Positions 8,403-16,215 of a DNA stretch of 39,215 nt are shown one piece after another; the first letter of the stretch is position 1, and each line of letters opens with the position of its first letter. The translations under genes and the position numbers were made by a program. The stretch lies in contig BPJP01000016.1 in the NCBI GenBank assembly GCA_026004675.1, forward strand, positions 1 through 39,215. Reading direction: 5' to 3'. The DNA is from Gemmatales bacterium (GTDB taxonomy: Bacteria; Planctomycetota; Planctomycetia; Gemmatales; Gemmataceae). A model generated the notes under the pieces. The model searched no databases. It saw only the letters and a program-made list of their open reading frames with translations, and was not told the origin of the DNA.

Positions 8403-10796
8403 TCATCCTACAGCCAGTAACGCTGCCACAAAATCCTGCGGATAGTGGGCTTTCAGATATGCCATCTGATACGTGAGCGTTGCATAAGCCGTGCTGTGCG
8501 ACTTGTTGAAACTGTAACCAGCGAATTTGTCGATCAGGCTGAACAGGTCTTTCGCCTGCTGTTCGGGAAGGTACTTCTCTTTCGCACCGACGAGAAACTG
8601 CTCGCGGTAACGGGCGACGATGTCGAGTTTCTTTTTGCTGATCGCTTTGATGCATTTGTACGCGGAGGCAAGTTCGATGTCGCCGACGCGGTTGAGAATT
8701 TGCATCACCTGTTCCTGGTAGACCATCACGCCGTAGGTCTCATCCAGCACTTCATCGACGATGGGATGCCGTTTGGGGACAGGTTGCCGGCCGTGTTTGC
8801 GTTCAACGTAATCGGTGACCATTCCGAATTTTAACGGACCGGGTCGATAAAGTGCAGTTGCGGCAACGATGTCAAGAAACCGGTTCGGCTTCATCGTCCT
8901 CAGCAGGCCACGCATCCCATCGCTTTCCAACTGAAAGACACCCTTCGTCTCGCCTCGTTGTAACAGAGTGAATGTTTCGGCATCGTCCATCGGCAGCTTG
9001 ACCGTGTCGATTTCGACCCCGTGATGTTCTCTTACGTTTTGCACGGCCTTGTCGAGAATGGTCAGGTGTCGTAGACCGAGAAAGTCCATCTTCAGCAAGC
9101 CGGCCAATTCGACCGTCGGGCCGTCCCATTGCGTGACGATGTCTGTCTTGCCAGTGAGCGTCTGCAATGGGATGTAATTCGAGATTGGTTCATCGGCAAC
9201 GACGACGCATGCCGGGTGCGTTCCGACGGATCGCGTGATTCCTTCCAACCGCAATGCAACATTGAGCATCCGTTTGATTTGCGGGTCGTTGTTGTACGCT
9301 TCTTGAAGATCAGAGCTTTCCTTGATGGCGTCCTTGAGTTTGATGCCTAGCGTTTCGGGCACCATTTTGCAGATATCGCTGACGCGTGTCTGGTCAATTG
9401 CCATCGCCCGGCTGACATAGCGGATGGCGGCATTCGCTTTCAGCGTGCCGAACGTGCCAATCTGTGAAATGCAGCCTGTGCCGTATTTCTCCTTGAGGTA
9501 ATCGATCACCATCTGCCGGCGATCACGGCAGAGATCGATATCGATATCGGGCGGATCATTACCGTTCGGGTCGAGGAACCGCTCGAACAGCAAGTCGTAC
9601 TTCAGGGGACAGACATGACTCAGCCCTAACAGAAACGCTACGATCGCCCCGGACGCGGACCCCCTCGCCTGGCATGGAATCTTCTTCTCTCTGGCGAACC
9701 GCACCAAGTCCCACACGATGAGGAAGTAGCTCGAACTCCCCATGCGGTCGATGATCTGCAGTTCGAAATCGAGCCGGTCGCGATGCTGCTGTGTAATACC
9801 GTCCTCGCCGTACCGCCACGTCAGTCCCTCGACACACAACTCGCGAAGGTATTGCACAGCAGTCTTGTCTTCCGGTGGTCGGAAGACGGGGAAGTGCCGC
9901 GTCGTCAGGTCCAGGTCGATGTCACAGCGGTCGGCGATCTCCTGAGTGATTGCTACGGCGTCGGAGTGATCGGGAAAAGCGGCGTACATCTCTTCCGGCG
10001 TGCGGACGAACAATTGATCCCCCGTCATTGTTATCCGTTTTTCATCATCAATCGTCGTCTGCGTGTTCACGCACAACAGAATATCGTGGGCGTCGGCGTC
10101 ATCCTGGTTCAGGTAATGTGCATTGTTCGTCGCCACCAACGGCAAGCCGTACTCTCTCGCAAGATCGACTGTCCTCTCGGCACACAGCCGCTGGATATCG
10201 CTCCCGGCATTCTGAATCTCCATGTAAAAGCGATTGCCGAATACCCGTACGTACCATTCCGTCAACTTGCGGGCTTCGTCCATGCGGTCGGCCAGCAGAT
10301 GCTGCGACAACTCGCTCGCCACACAACCCGATAGGCAGATCAGCCCTTCGTTGTGGGATTCGAGCAACTCCTTGTCGATTCGCGGCTGGTCGTAAAAGCC
10401 TTCGAGATACGCGGCCGATGAGAGTTTAAGAAGATTCTTGAAGCCGGTTTGGTTCATTGCCAGCAGCGTGAGGTGGAAGCTGGTTTCTTTCTTACGGGCC
10501 ACTTTCCTGTGCCGCCGATCCCCCGGAGCGATGTACGCCTCGTAACCCAGAATCGGGTTGAGGTCGTTGTTCTTACAAGCGTTGTAGAATTCAACCGCCC
10601 CATACAGGTTGCCGTGATCGGTGATCGCGACGGCGTTCATTCCGTGATCTTTACACTTCCGCATCAATTCGGGAATGCGAATCGCTCCGTCCAACAGGCT
10701 GTAGTGCGTGTGCAGATGCAGGTGGACAAAAGGCGGAGTGTCGCCATTGGCTAATGGGGAGACGGGATGGTGATTGCTGGGCATGTCGTTTCTCAT
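8403..10796 (-). CDS. dnaE: DNA polymerase III alpha subunit, lacking the C-terminal third
   Basis: This is a C-family replicative polymerase of 797 aa, against about 1150 for ordinary DnaE. In order it has: a PHP domain with HLHLHTHYSLLDGA (about 25-38) and ITDHGNLYGAVEF; a palm with QARGSASGAIVAFLLG (about 377-391) and catalytic PDIDID (416-421); thumb and fingers regions; and SFNKSHSTAYATLTYQMAYLKAHYP near the end. It stops at AALLAVG, where normal DnaE continues into the helix-hairpin-helix, beta-clamp-binding, OB and tau-binding regions. The start ATG overlaps the stop of the upstream metallo-beta-lactamase gene (ATGA), implying coupled translation. Without clamp and tau contacts it is more likely a repair or element-specific polymerase than a processive replicase. 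A decayed 3' end is the alternative. Confidence 0.85.
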   Translation of the reverse strand: MRNDMPSNHHPVSPLANGDTPPFVHLHLHTHYSLLDGAIRIPELMRKCKDHGMNAVAITDHGNLYGAVEFYNACKNNDLNPILGYEAYIAPGDRRHRKVARKKETSFHLTLLAMNQTGFKNLLKLSSAAYLEGFYDQPRIDKELLESHNEGLICLSGCVASELSQHLLADRMDEARKLTEWYVRVFGNRFYMEIQNAGSDIQRLCAERTVDLAREYGLPLVATNNAHYLNQDDADAHDILLCVNTQTTIDDEKRITMTGDQLFVRTPEEMYAAFPDHSDAVAITQEIADRCDIDLDLTTRHFPVFRPPEDKTAVQYLRELCVEGLTWRYGEDGITQQHRDRLDFELQIIDRMGSSSYFLIVWDLVRFAREKKIPCQARGSASGAIVAFLLGLSHVCPLKYDLLFERFLDPNGNDPPDIDIDLCRDRRQMVIDYLKEKYGTGCISQIGTFGTLKANAAIRYVSRAMAIDQTRVSDICKMVPETLGIKLKDAIKESSDLQEAYNNDPQIKRMLNVALRLEGITRSVGTHPACVVVADEPISNYIPLQTLTGKTDIVTQWDGPTVELAGLLKMDFLGLRHLTILDKAVQNVREHHGVEIDTVKLPMDDAETFTLLQRGETKGVFQLESDGMRGLLRTMKPNRFLDIVAATALYRPGPLKFGMVTDYVERKHGRQPVPKRHPIVDEVLDETYGVMVYQEQVMQILNRVGDIELASAYKCIKAISKKKLDIVARYREQFLVGAKEKYLPEQQAKDLFSLIDKFAGYSFNKSHSTAYATLTYQMAYLKAHYPQDFVAALLAVG

Positions 10797-12088
10797 TTGA
10801 GAAGATCGAAGGTTTCTCCATCCTCTAGTACCCGCACGTTCGGAAAATGCTGCTTGTACTGCTCCGGCTCAAACGTATGAATGGGGATGACGGACTGCGG
10901 ACCAACTGCATTGACGAAGTTGATGATGTCTTGCACGTAGATGTGCCCCGACGTGTGGGCGGGAATGAAGTCTCCATCGATGGCCTTGAGGTGCTGCTGG
11001 AGTTCCACCCAGTCGGCTCGTTCCAGGTAGCCTTTCCAGTATGAGTAGAGGCAGCGTGACTTGCGGGGGAGTACACCATCGAAGTCCAGTTCTCGCATGG
11101 ACGGGCGGAAGACCATCAAGTGCTTGTCTGGCTGGGCAACGATTTCCTCGAGGGTGATTCGATCTTCTTCAAAACGATCTTTCAGCGACGTGATATTCCT
11201 CTGCTCAAAGTGCCGATTGAAATAAACCCGGATTCCCGCATTTCGGTTTGGCTTCGGAATGGCGGCTTCCCCTGCCGCCAAGTGCATGACGAAAGCCGCG
11301 TAAGCGTCGGCCACAAATGTGCGACCCGTTCTTTGGGCCGAGCGGTAATAGGTCACCAACCGGTCCACGTCAATCGGAGAGAAACAGGCCAGGACAAGCC
11401 CCGGAGCCGACTTCACCAGCTCGACAATGTCTTCCTCCAATTCGTACTCTGTTTTCCCCGTCGAGCGATTCCCGCCGAAGTGCGTCCCCTCCATCAGCAG
11501 CACGTCGATCTCCAAATTGCCAACATCCGCCATCAGATCTCTGACCATCCCAGGCTTTCGACCGTGACGTCGCAAGTCGCCCGAGTACAGAATTCGCTTT
11601 CCCGCACCTTCAATGAGAAACGCCAAGCTTCCGAAGCTGGAGTGATCGACCGCATACGGCGTGATCCGAAACTCCCCAACTTCGAACGGCTGGCGACTGA
11701 CGATCTCTCGATGGCGATTCCGGTCCAGCTCCTGTTGCCGACCAAATACGGCTCCTGCCAGCATCATTTTGCTGGTGCCCGAACTGGCGTAGATGGGAAT
11801 ATCCGACTGCGTCAGGTGCAGCAGCCCCGCGTGATCGAGATGGCTGTGCGAGAGCAGTATCGCATCGACCTTCGGCCCATTGGTGAACAGGCCGGGGACA
11901 TTGGGAACGGCACCCTCTTGAATCAGTTCTTCGACGGACTTGCCCCGAACGGACCGCTGGTCGAACGGTTCTCTGGCCGCATCGACCAGTGGCAGTCCCG
12001 CATCCAGAATGATTCGCCTGGAATCCGTGGCCAGTTCAATACAGGAACCGCCAATCTGGTGAGATCCGCGTTGAATCGTGAGATTCAC
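10793..12088 (-). CDS. Metallo-beta-lactamase-fold hydrolase, RNase J/beta-CASP-like
   Basis: A protein of about 431 aa. The zinc-binding signature HSHLDHAG lies near residue 82 of the GTG-start form; further metal ligands are YAVDHSSFG and a C-terminal HTSGHIY motif. Between them is a beta-CASP-like insertion (YSGDLRRHG, MEGTHFGG). RNase J and relatives are 5'-to-3' exonucleases or endonucleases on RNA; others act on DNA. Two starts are possible: ATG at 12109, or GTG at 12088, preceded by AAGGGAGG and overlapping the upstream stop (GTGA). I prefer the latter. The gene overlaps dnaE by 4 bp, so the two are a translationally coupled pair. Confidence 0.85.
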   Translation of the reverse strand: MNLTIQRGSHQIGGSCIELATDSRRIILDAGLPLVDAAREPFDQRSVRGKSVEELIQEGAVPNVPGLFTNGPKVDAILLSHSHLDHAGLLHLTQSDIPIYASSGTSKMMLAGAVFGRQQELDRNRHREIVSRQPFEVGEFRITPYAVDHSSFGSLAFLIEGAGKRILYSGDLRRHGRKPGMVRDLMADVGNLEIDVLLMEGTHFGGNRSTGKTEYELEEDIVELVKSAPGLVLACFSPIDVDRLVTYYRSAQRTGRTFVADAYAAFVMHLAAGEAAIPKPNRNAGIRVYFNRHFEQRNITSLKDRFEEDRITLEEIVAQPDKHLMVFRPSMRELDFDGVLPRKSRCLYSYWKGYLERADWVELQQHLKAIDGDFIPAHTSGHIYVQDIINFVNAVGPQSVIPIHTFEPEQYKQHFPNVRVLEDGETFDLLK

Positions 12089-12390
12089 TGGGCCTCCCTT
12101 CGTTGACAACCAGTTTCGCTCCGGCCGACATCACAACTCAAAGGTGTCGGTTTCGGGAAATCGTTGTCTGTCCACGGCCAGACGACAGCTTCAATTCGCG
12201 GTCCATCAATCAAGGCCTTCTCCGCAAACTGTTTCTGCACATCGGGGAATTTCGAGAAGAATGCGGAAATCTGCCAATCGCTCACGCCGTGCTGGCGAGC
12301 CAGCCGGTGAGCCGGCCCGTCCATCTCCAGGTGGATGGTTTCCCAAATGTAGGCTTGGGCAAAACGCATCTCCGTGTTCGTGAGTTCCAC
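12085..12390 (-). CDS. Hypothetical 101-aa protein
   Basis: The start GTG at 12390 has GGGGAG nine bases upstream and overlaps the region just after the stop of the small membrane protein gene. The sequence ELTNTEMRFAQAYIWETIHLEM then GPAHRLARQHGVSDWQISAFFSKF suggests a helical, possibly HTH-like domain; the tail is unstructured and Cys-containing. A longer upstream reading to 12516 is open but overlaps the membrane-protein gene and lacks a ribosome-binding site. It is translationally linked to the downstream hydrolase (stop and GTG overlap). Function unknown. Confidence 0.6.
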   Translation of the reverse strand: MELTNTEMRFAQAYIWETIHLEMDGPAHRLARQHGVSDWQISAFFSKFPDVQKQFAEKALIDGPRIEAVVWPWTDNDFPKPTPLSCDVGRSETGCQRREAQ

Positions 12391-12395
12391 GATGA

Positions 12396-12569
12396 TCAAC
12401 TCCCCAGAATCAATCCCAGCACCGACAGTCCCACGACAAATGCAATACCAAGGATCCATCCCCACGCATATCCCGCAAGAAAGTACTGCATGTCTTCGCC
12501 GCCCCGATAAAGACAACCGCGGGCGTATTCCGTCATGAGATCAAAGTCTCTCTTCGAATGATCTGACAT
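12396..12569 (-). CDS. 57-aa single-span membrane protein
   Basis: This short gene starts at ATG 12569 with AGGAG seven bases upstream. The product begins MSDHSKRDFDLMTEYARGC, is charged and soluble to about residue 28, and ends with one hydrophobic span (about residues 33-56, YAWGWILGIAFVVGLSVLGL), stopping directly after it. A predicted N-in tail anchor is the simplest topology. The stop at 12396 is six bases from the GTG of the next gene, so they are likely one operon. No family is recognised. Confidence 0.6.
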   Translation of the reverse strand: MSDHSKRDFDLMTEYARGCLYRGGEDMQYFLAGYAWGWILGIAFVVGLSVLGLILGS

Positions 12570-12596
12570 GATTTGCTCCTGTGGCCAATTCCATCG

Positions 12597-13088
12597 TTAC
12601 TGCAGCAGTCCAGAATAGGACTTTCGAACGACCCTCCATTTTCCCAGGAGTGATCCCGGTTCTTCGGGCTTCCATTTGAAATCCACGTCGATGCCGCGTG
12701 GTACGACGTTCTTCCCACCGATAAACCACCGCTCCCGCACCATCGAGATATTGACGAGGTACTTTCGGGCTGCCCCACTCTCCCGCAGGCTCTTGTCTTC
12801 ATCTTCGAAATTGGATTCTGTCGGCGGGCCCAGGATTAACAGCACCTCGTCTCTCGGCATGCCTTCCTTGATGCGAAGATAGTTTTCAGCGGTGAGTTTG
12901 GATTCCAACGGATTCTTCGGTGTCGCGGCCGGTGCGACCGGTTCCTTTGGTTGGGGATCGACTTTTTCCGCCGGTTTTTCGGCACGTTGAATGGCAGCCG
13001 GTGCCGGCTCCTCTTTTCGAGTCGTCTCAGTTTCTGCCGTGCAGCCGGTCACGCAGACTGCCGTCAGTGTGATGAGGATTGCTCTCAT
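12597..13088 (-). CDS. Lipoprotein with a BamE/SmpA-like domain
   Basis: A 163-aa protein. The N-terminus MRAILITLTAVCVTGC is a signal peptide with lipobox VTGC, Cys16 being the predicted lipidated residue. A proline/alanine/glutamate-rich linker (about 20-60) leads to a C-terminal domain starting LTAENYLRIKEGMPRDEVLLILGPPTES. The pattern xGMxxxEVxxxLGxP is typical of SmpA/OmlA (BamE) and of many small lipoproteins. GGAG lies upstream of the ATG. It is probably anchored in an envelope membrane. The cellular role is not clear from context; it sits between a WYL regulator and the small membrane protein. Confidence 0.75.
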   Translation of the reverse strand: MRAILITLTAVCVTGCTAETETTRKEEPAPAAIQRAEKPAEKVDPQPKEPVAPAATPKNPLESKLTAENYLRIKEGMPRDEVLLILGPPTESNFEDEDKSLRESGAARKYLVNISMVRERWFIGGKNVVPRGIDVDFKWKPEEPGSLLGKWRVVRKSYSGLLQ

Positions 13089-13115
13089 GGAAATCTCCGT
13101 GTGAAGATCGCGATG

Positions 13116-14123
13116 TCATCGGGAGGAATTGTGTTCGATGGCCCGACGATGTTGATCGATCACAAGCTCTCGCAGTTCCTCCGGTTGAATGACTTTAACG
13201 CGGCCAGCCCAACCAACGACCCATCGCACAATCTCGTTCAGCCCGTCGACGTGGAAAGACAACGTGGCGGTCCCGTTTTTGTGGCGTTTCACCGTTTGCG
13301 TGTGATGCCATTGCGTTTCGGTCACGACGTCGGCCGCTTCCGCCGTGAACAGCAACTTGATGTCGTAAGTCTGCTCTCCGCGGTAAACGGCCCACGCGTT
13401 TCCGAAGTATTCAGCCAGGTCGAAGTCGTCGGGAATCTCGGCCGGTTCATCGATCATGCGAACCGATTTGAACCGCGTTGGTCGAAGCGTGATGGGTTGA
13501 TCGGCGTCAACGGGGCGTGCCACAACGTACCACGCGGACTTCACCAGACACAGACGAAACGGGTGCAGCGTCAGCGTCACCGGCCCTGATTCGTGGGGGC
13601 TGTGGTATTTGCCGGTGATCTGCTTGCGTTCGATCAAAGCCCACTGGATCGTGCGGATGATCTCGAGATGTTTGCTGTGATCGACGAGCTTCAGGTCGAG
13701 GATCTGAGTCAGGTTCGACGCCTCTCCAAACAGATCGGTCGCATCGGGTCGAACCGCCAGGTATTTCTCGGTGGTTGGCTCTGCCCCCGCGTCGATGTTC
13801 AGCCCTTTCGCATGAGTCGCCGCATTGGCGGTTGCCAACCCGACCACTTCCTCATCCGAAAGACTCAACACCGGAAACGAGTAGTCAGGCCGGAGGCGGT
13901 AACACTGCCATTCTTTATCGTAAGTCAACGGAACTCCAGCCAGTTCCAGAACTTCGCGGTCTCGATAGAACGTGCGTTCCGAGCATTCCAATTCCTGGGC
14001 GATGGACTTGGCATTCCAACGCGCGCGACTTTGAAGGAGCTGTAAGACTCTCAAGACGCGAGCAAGTCGGTCCGCTTGTCTCAACCGTCGATCTGCATCT
14101 GAACGGTCACTCGGTATCTTCAT
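13116..14123 (-). CDS. WYL-domain transcriptional regulator (HTH + WYL)
   Basis: A 335-aa protein starting at ATG 14123 (MKIPSDRSDADRR); a TTG start eight codons upstream is possible. The N-terminus is a winged helix, DADRRLRQADRLARVLRVL then AKSIAQELECSERTFYRDREVL. The middle and C-terminal part are the WYL domain and WCX extension (ALIERKQITGKYHSPHES, TLHPFRLCLVKSAWYVVARP, LAEYFGNAWAVYRGE). WYL proteins bind nucleic-acid-type ligands and commonly regulate defence or DNA-damage genes. Its paralogue without the WYL domain is at 6694. A conserved promoter-like block lies about 200 bp upstream. The regulated genes are not identified. Confidence 0.88.
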   Translation of the reverse strand: MKIPSDRSDADRRLRQADRLARVLRVLQLLQSRARWNAKSIAQELECSERTFYRDREVLELAGVPLTYDKEWQCYRLRPDYSFPVLSLSDEEVVGLATANAATHAKGLNIDAGAEPTTEKYLAVRPDATDLFGEASNLTQILDLKLVDHSKHLEIIRTIQWALIERKQITGKYHSPHESGPVTLTLHPFRLCLVKSAWYVVARPVDADQPITLRPTRFKSVRMIDEPAEIPDDFDLAEYFGNAWAVYRGEQTYDIKLLFTAEAADVVTETQWHHTQTVKRHKNGTATLSFHVDGLNEIVRWVVGWAGRVKVIQPEELRELVIDQHRRAIEHNSSR

Positions 14124-14485
14124 GGTGATGTGCGGATTTGAGTTCAAGAAAAAGGACCACCGGTTTCCAGGTTTCGAGCCATGGAGGCCTCGGCCGTTGC
14201 CTCATTGTGTGTTGGTCTGTCGACTCGGGAGACGGATCTCGCGGAAGCCAGCCAACGAAGCGGTACCGAATTCGATCGCCCGTGTAAGGGCGTTGAGAAA
14301 CCGGCGGTCCGAACACAATAATACCCGACGCCTTTGACACACTTGGGTCAGAAATGTTCCGATTTTTTTCAGAATTGTCGTAATTCGCGCTTGCCCAGAG
14401 ATTCTCAACTCAGCATCTCTGCGGGCGGTGTCCTCGGTCCGTTGTGCTGGCGTCGTGCCGCACCTTGAAATACGTAAAACCGGAT
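14124..14485. other. Upstream region of the WYL gene; no clear gene
   Basis: This stretch holds the conserved block at 14317-14351 and about 200 bp of leader before the WYL start. Several short frames are open (for example minus 14202-14408), but none has a domain, a ribosome-binding site or a paralogue. A long untranslated leader or a small RNA is possible but unsupported. Confidence 0.35.
14317..14351 (-). promoter_or_regulatory. Promoter-like conserved block, copy A
   Basis: On the minus strand this reads CTGACCCAAGTGTGTCAAA, then TCGGGTATTATTG. A second copy lies at 15045-15078. The AT-rich TATTAT following the conserved part could be a -10 element for the WYL gene. Conservation of 19 contiguous positions (one difference) plus TCGGGTAT at near-equal spacing argues for a functional site. 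Confidence 0.45.
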
Positions 14486-14986
14486 TCAGACCATCAGAGC
14501 CAAGCGGACTCGTTCTGTCTGCTCCGGGATTATCTGTTCCTTTTCGTCGGTCATGACCTGAGTGTTTGCCGGGAGACGAAACGATCGCAACACGCTTTCG
14601 ACATCGCTGCCTGTTGGAATGTCTGATCCCAGAAAGACTCCCCAGACGCCGTTTGCCATCGGCACGACCCGGCCTCGTGGCAAACCGTGGGGACAGTCGT
14701 TTATTCGTCGGGCGAGTTGGATGGAATCAATGCCCCACTTCAGGGACAAAATGGCCACTACCTCTTTCCAGGTGCGATTGTCATCCGGTGGGTCGCGGTG
14801 ATATTTGCTGGCGAATGCCATCAAGTCCCATTGGCCCGTTGGTAATGGCGTCCAATAGAATCGACCAGCAAACGGTTTCCCCAGCGACTGCATCAACCGG
14901 AGTCGATACTGTCTTCGGGTTTCCAGCATCGTCGCTCGACTTTCTGGAGTCAGGAGTCGATACGCCAATCTCGGGTGCTGCTTCAT
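14486..14986 (-). CDS. Hypothetical protein
   Basis: A 166-aa protein starting at ATG 14986 (MKQHPRLAYRL); a GTG six codons earlier is possible. It has an arginine-rich N-terminal helix (RATMLETRRQYRLRLMQSL), a central FYWTPLPTGQWDLMAFASKYH segment and a C-terminal part with VVPMANGVWGVFLGSDIP. There is no membrane segment, signal or catalytic motif I can name. It is on the same strand as, and just upstream of, the WYL gene, and has the conserved block (copy B) immediately upstream, so it probably has its own promoter. Confidence 0.55.
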   Translation of the reverse strand: MKQHPRLAYRLLTPESRATMLETRRQYRLRLMQSLGKPFAGRFYWTPLPTGQWDLMAFASKYHRDPPDDNRTWKEVVAILSLKWGIDSIQLARRINDCPHGLPRGRVVPMANGVWGVFLGSDIPTGSDVESVLRSFRLPANTQVMTDEKEQIIPEQTERVRLALMV

Positions 14987-15044
14987 CTTTGATGGCCCTG
15001 GCACAACAGTGATGTCGCCAATTTATGATTGCGGTGTCCTTTCA

Positions 15045-15078
15045 TTCATACCCGATATGTCTGACACACTCGGGTCAG
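15045..15078 (-). promoter_or_regulatory. Promoter-like conserved block, copy B
   Basis: Minus-strand CTGACCCGAGTGTGTCAGA followed by TCGGGTATGAATG, about 60 bp upstream of the hypothetical gene at 14986. It differs from copy A at very few positions over about 30 bp. Confidence 0.45.
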
Positions 15079-15085
15079 GGGATGT

Positions 15086-15826
15086 TCAGAAAGACCTGAA
15101 TTGGGACGTTTTCAGCCAATCATGGAGTGCCTGCACGTTGCGATTGTCGGTCCAGGCGATATGAAGGATCGCTCGATCGTGATGAACGATGGGATTGCAG
15201 ACGTGGGTGGCGACTTGGATGTCTCGCTGCAACACCGTCATGAGTCTCAGCCGGCCGGTCCATCTGATCGTCTCCTGTCCCGAGAACCCGGTGCCCATCA
15301 AGTGGCCCCATGCGAACTCCGGTAGATGCTGCTGTGCCAGTGGCGGGAGCTTGTTAAGTGCAAGCGTCTTCGCATACTTGTCGCCGCATCTCTCCATCAA
15401 GTCATCGACCAACCGGCTATTGCTGATTTCGACGACCAATCGCCGGCCATGGTGCTGGATTTGATGGCGACTCCCGAGAGACCGCAGAACCTCACGCAGG
15501 GTGTCTTGACGAAAGGGTTCACAGCTGAGGCGGAGGACTCTGCGGTGACGAGTCTTCAAAGATCCACAGGCCCAGATGAACCCGAGAACAAAAGCGACTG
15601 TGGGAGTCGGTTCTTCAAAGAAGCGAGCATTGACTGTGGCGGATCGAGTGGCTTTGGAGCGAGCCTGCCGAAGTCGGCGGGTCTCAGACTGAATGCCGTA
15701 CCTGCGAGCCTGGCTGGTGACAGAATCCATGCTCCGACCGAGCCGCCTCGCGACACCGGCCGCTCCTTCAGCCGGATACCGCGTGACGAGTTCACAGCGT
15801 TCGGTTGGCGTCCACAAGTGTCGCAT
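15086..15826 (-). CDS. HTH protein with a LAGLIDADG-like domain
   Basis: A protein of about 246 aa with two parts. Residues 1-45 form a Myb/SANT or resolvase-like helix-turn-helix: TPTERCELVTRYPAEGAAGVARRLGRSMDSVTSQARRYGI. The remainder resembles a LAGLIDADG homing-endonuclease fold: FVLGFIWACGSLK near residue 85 stands where family members have a G-x-x-D-G acidic motif, and AWGHLMGTGFSG near residue 180 stands for the second motif. In both, the expected Asp is replaced (Cys and Thr), so if this is the family it is probably catalytically dead and used for DNA binding. The ATG at 15826 is preceded by GGGGGA. The LAGLIDADG assignment is from pattern only. Confidence 0.5.
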   Translation of the reverse strand: MRHLWTPTERCELVTRYPAEGAAGVARRLGRSMDSVTSQARRYGIQSETRRLRQARSKATRSATVNARFFEEPTPTVAFVLGFIWACGSLKTRHRRVLRLSCEPFRQDTLREVLRSLGSRHQIQHHGRRLVVEISNSRLVDDLMERCGDKYAKTLALNKLPPLAQQHLPEFAWGHLMGTGFSGQETIRWTGRLRLMTVLQRDIQVATHVCNPIVHHDRAILHIAWTDNRNVQALHDWLKTSQFRSF

Positions 15827-15907
15827 GGCTGTTTCCCCCATGGTTGAGGAACCTTGTCCGTCTTCTGTGGGGAACAGACCAAAATTGTTTTTTGTGACTG
15901 CTCCGTT

Positions 15908-16132
15908 TCAATTCCCGTTTTGGAAGATCCAAGTGTGAACCAGGTCGCTCACCTTCGCGACCAGCGGCAAATCATCGCGACCAAAGCTGGTCGTCTGCCT
16001 CCACTCATCGCCATCTTTGTAAAGTCGAGCGATCTGCACATTGTGACGTGTTCCGCTGTCGGTTTCGTTTTCCCAGATCACGGCCTTCACGGCACCAAGA
16101 CGGATTTCATGGACGGGTTGCTGTTTGGACAT
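15908..16132 (-). CDS. Small conserved hypothetical protein
   Basis: A 74-aa protein starting MSKQQPVHEIRLG with GGAG upstream; the longer reading to 16276 lacks a ribosome-binding site. It is compact and beta-rich: AVKAVIWENETDSGTRHNV, then ARLYKDGDEWRQTTSFGRDDLPLVAKV. I recall similar small proteins in planctomycete accessory regions, but cannot verify this here. The strand-turn-strand pattern with aromatic residues could be nucleic-acid binding. It sits between nuclease genes, which makes a DNA-metabolism role plausible, but this is inference. Confidence 0.7.
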   Translation of the reverse strand: MSKQQPVHEIRLGAVKAVIWENETDSGTRHNVQIARLYKDGDEWRQTTSFGRDDLPLVAKVSDLVHTWIFQNGN

Positions 16133-16215
16133 AGTGTTCTCCTTAAAGCGGGTTCGTGTTTCCATGCTGATTACCCGCCGGACGATCGCATGACGCCCGT
16201 GATGTTGCTTATTCG

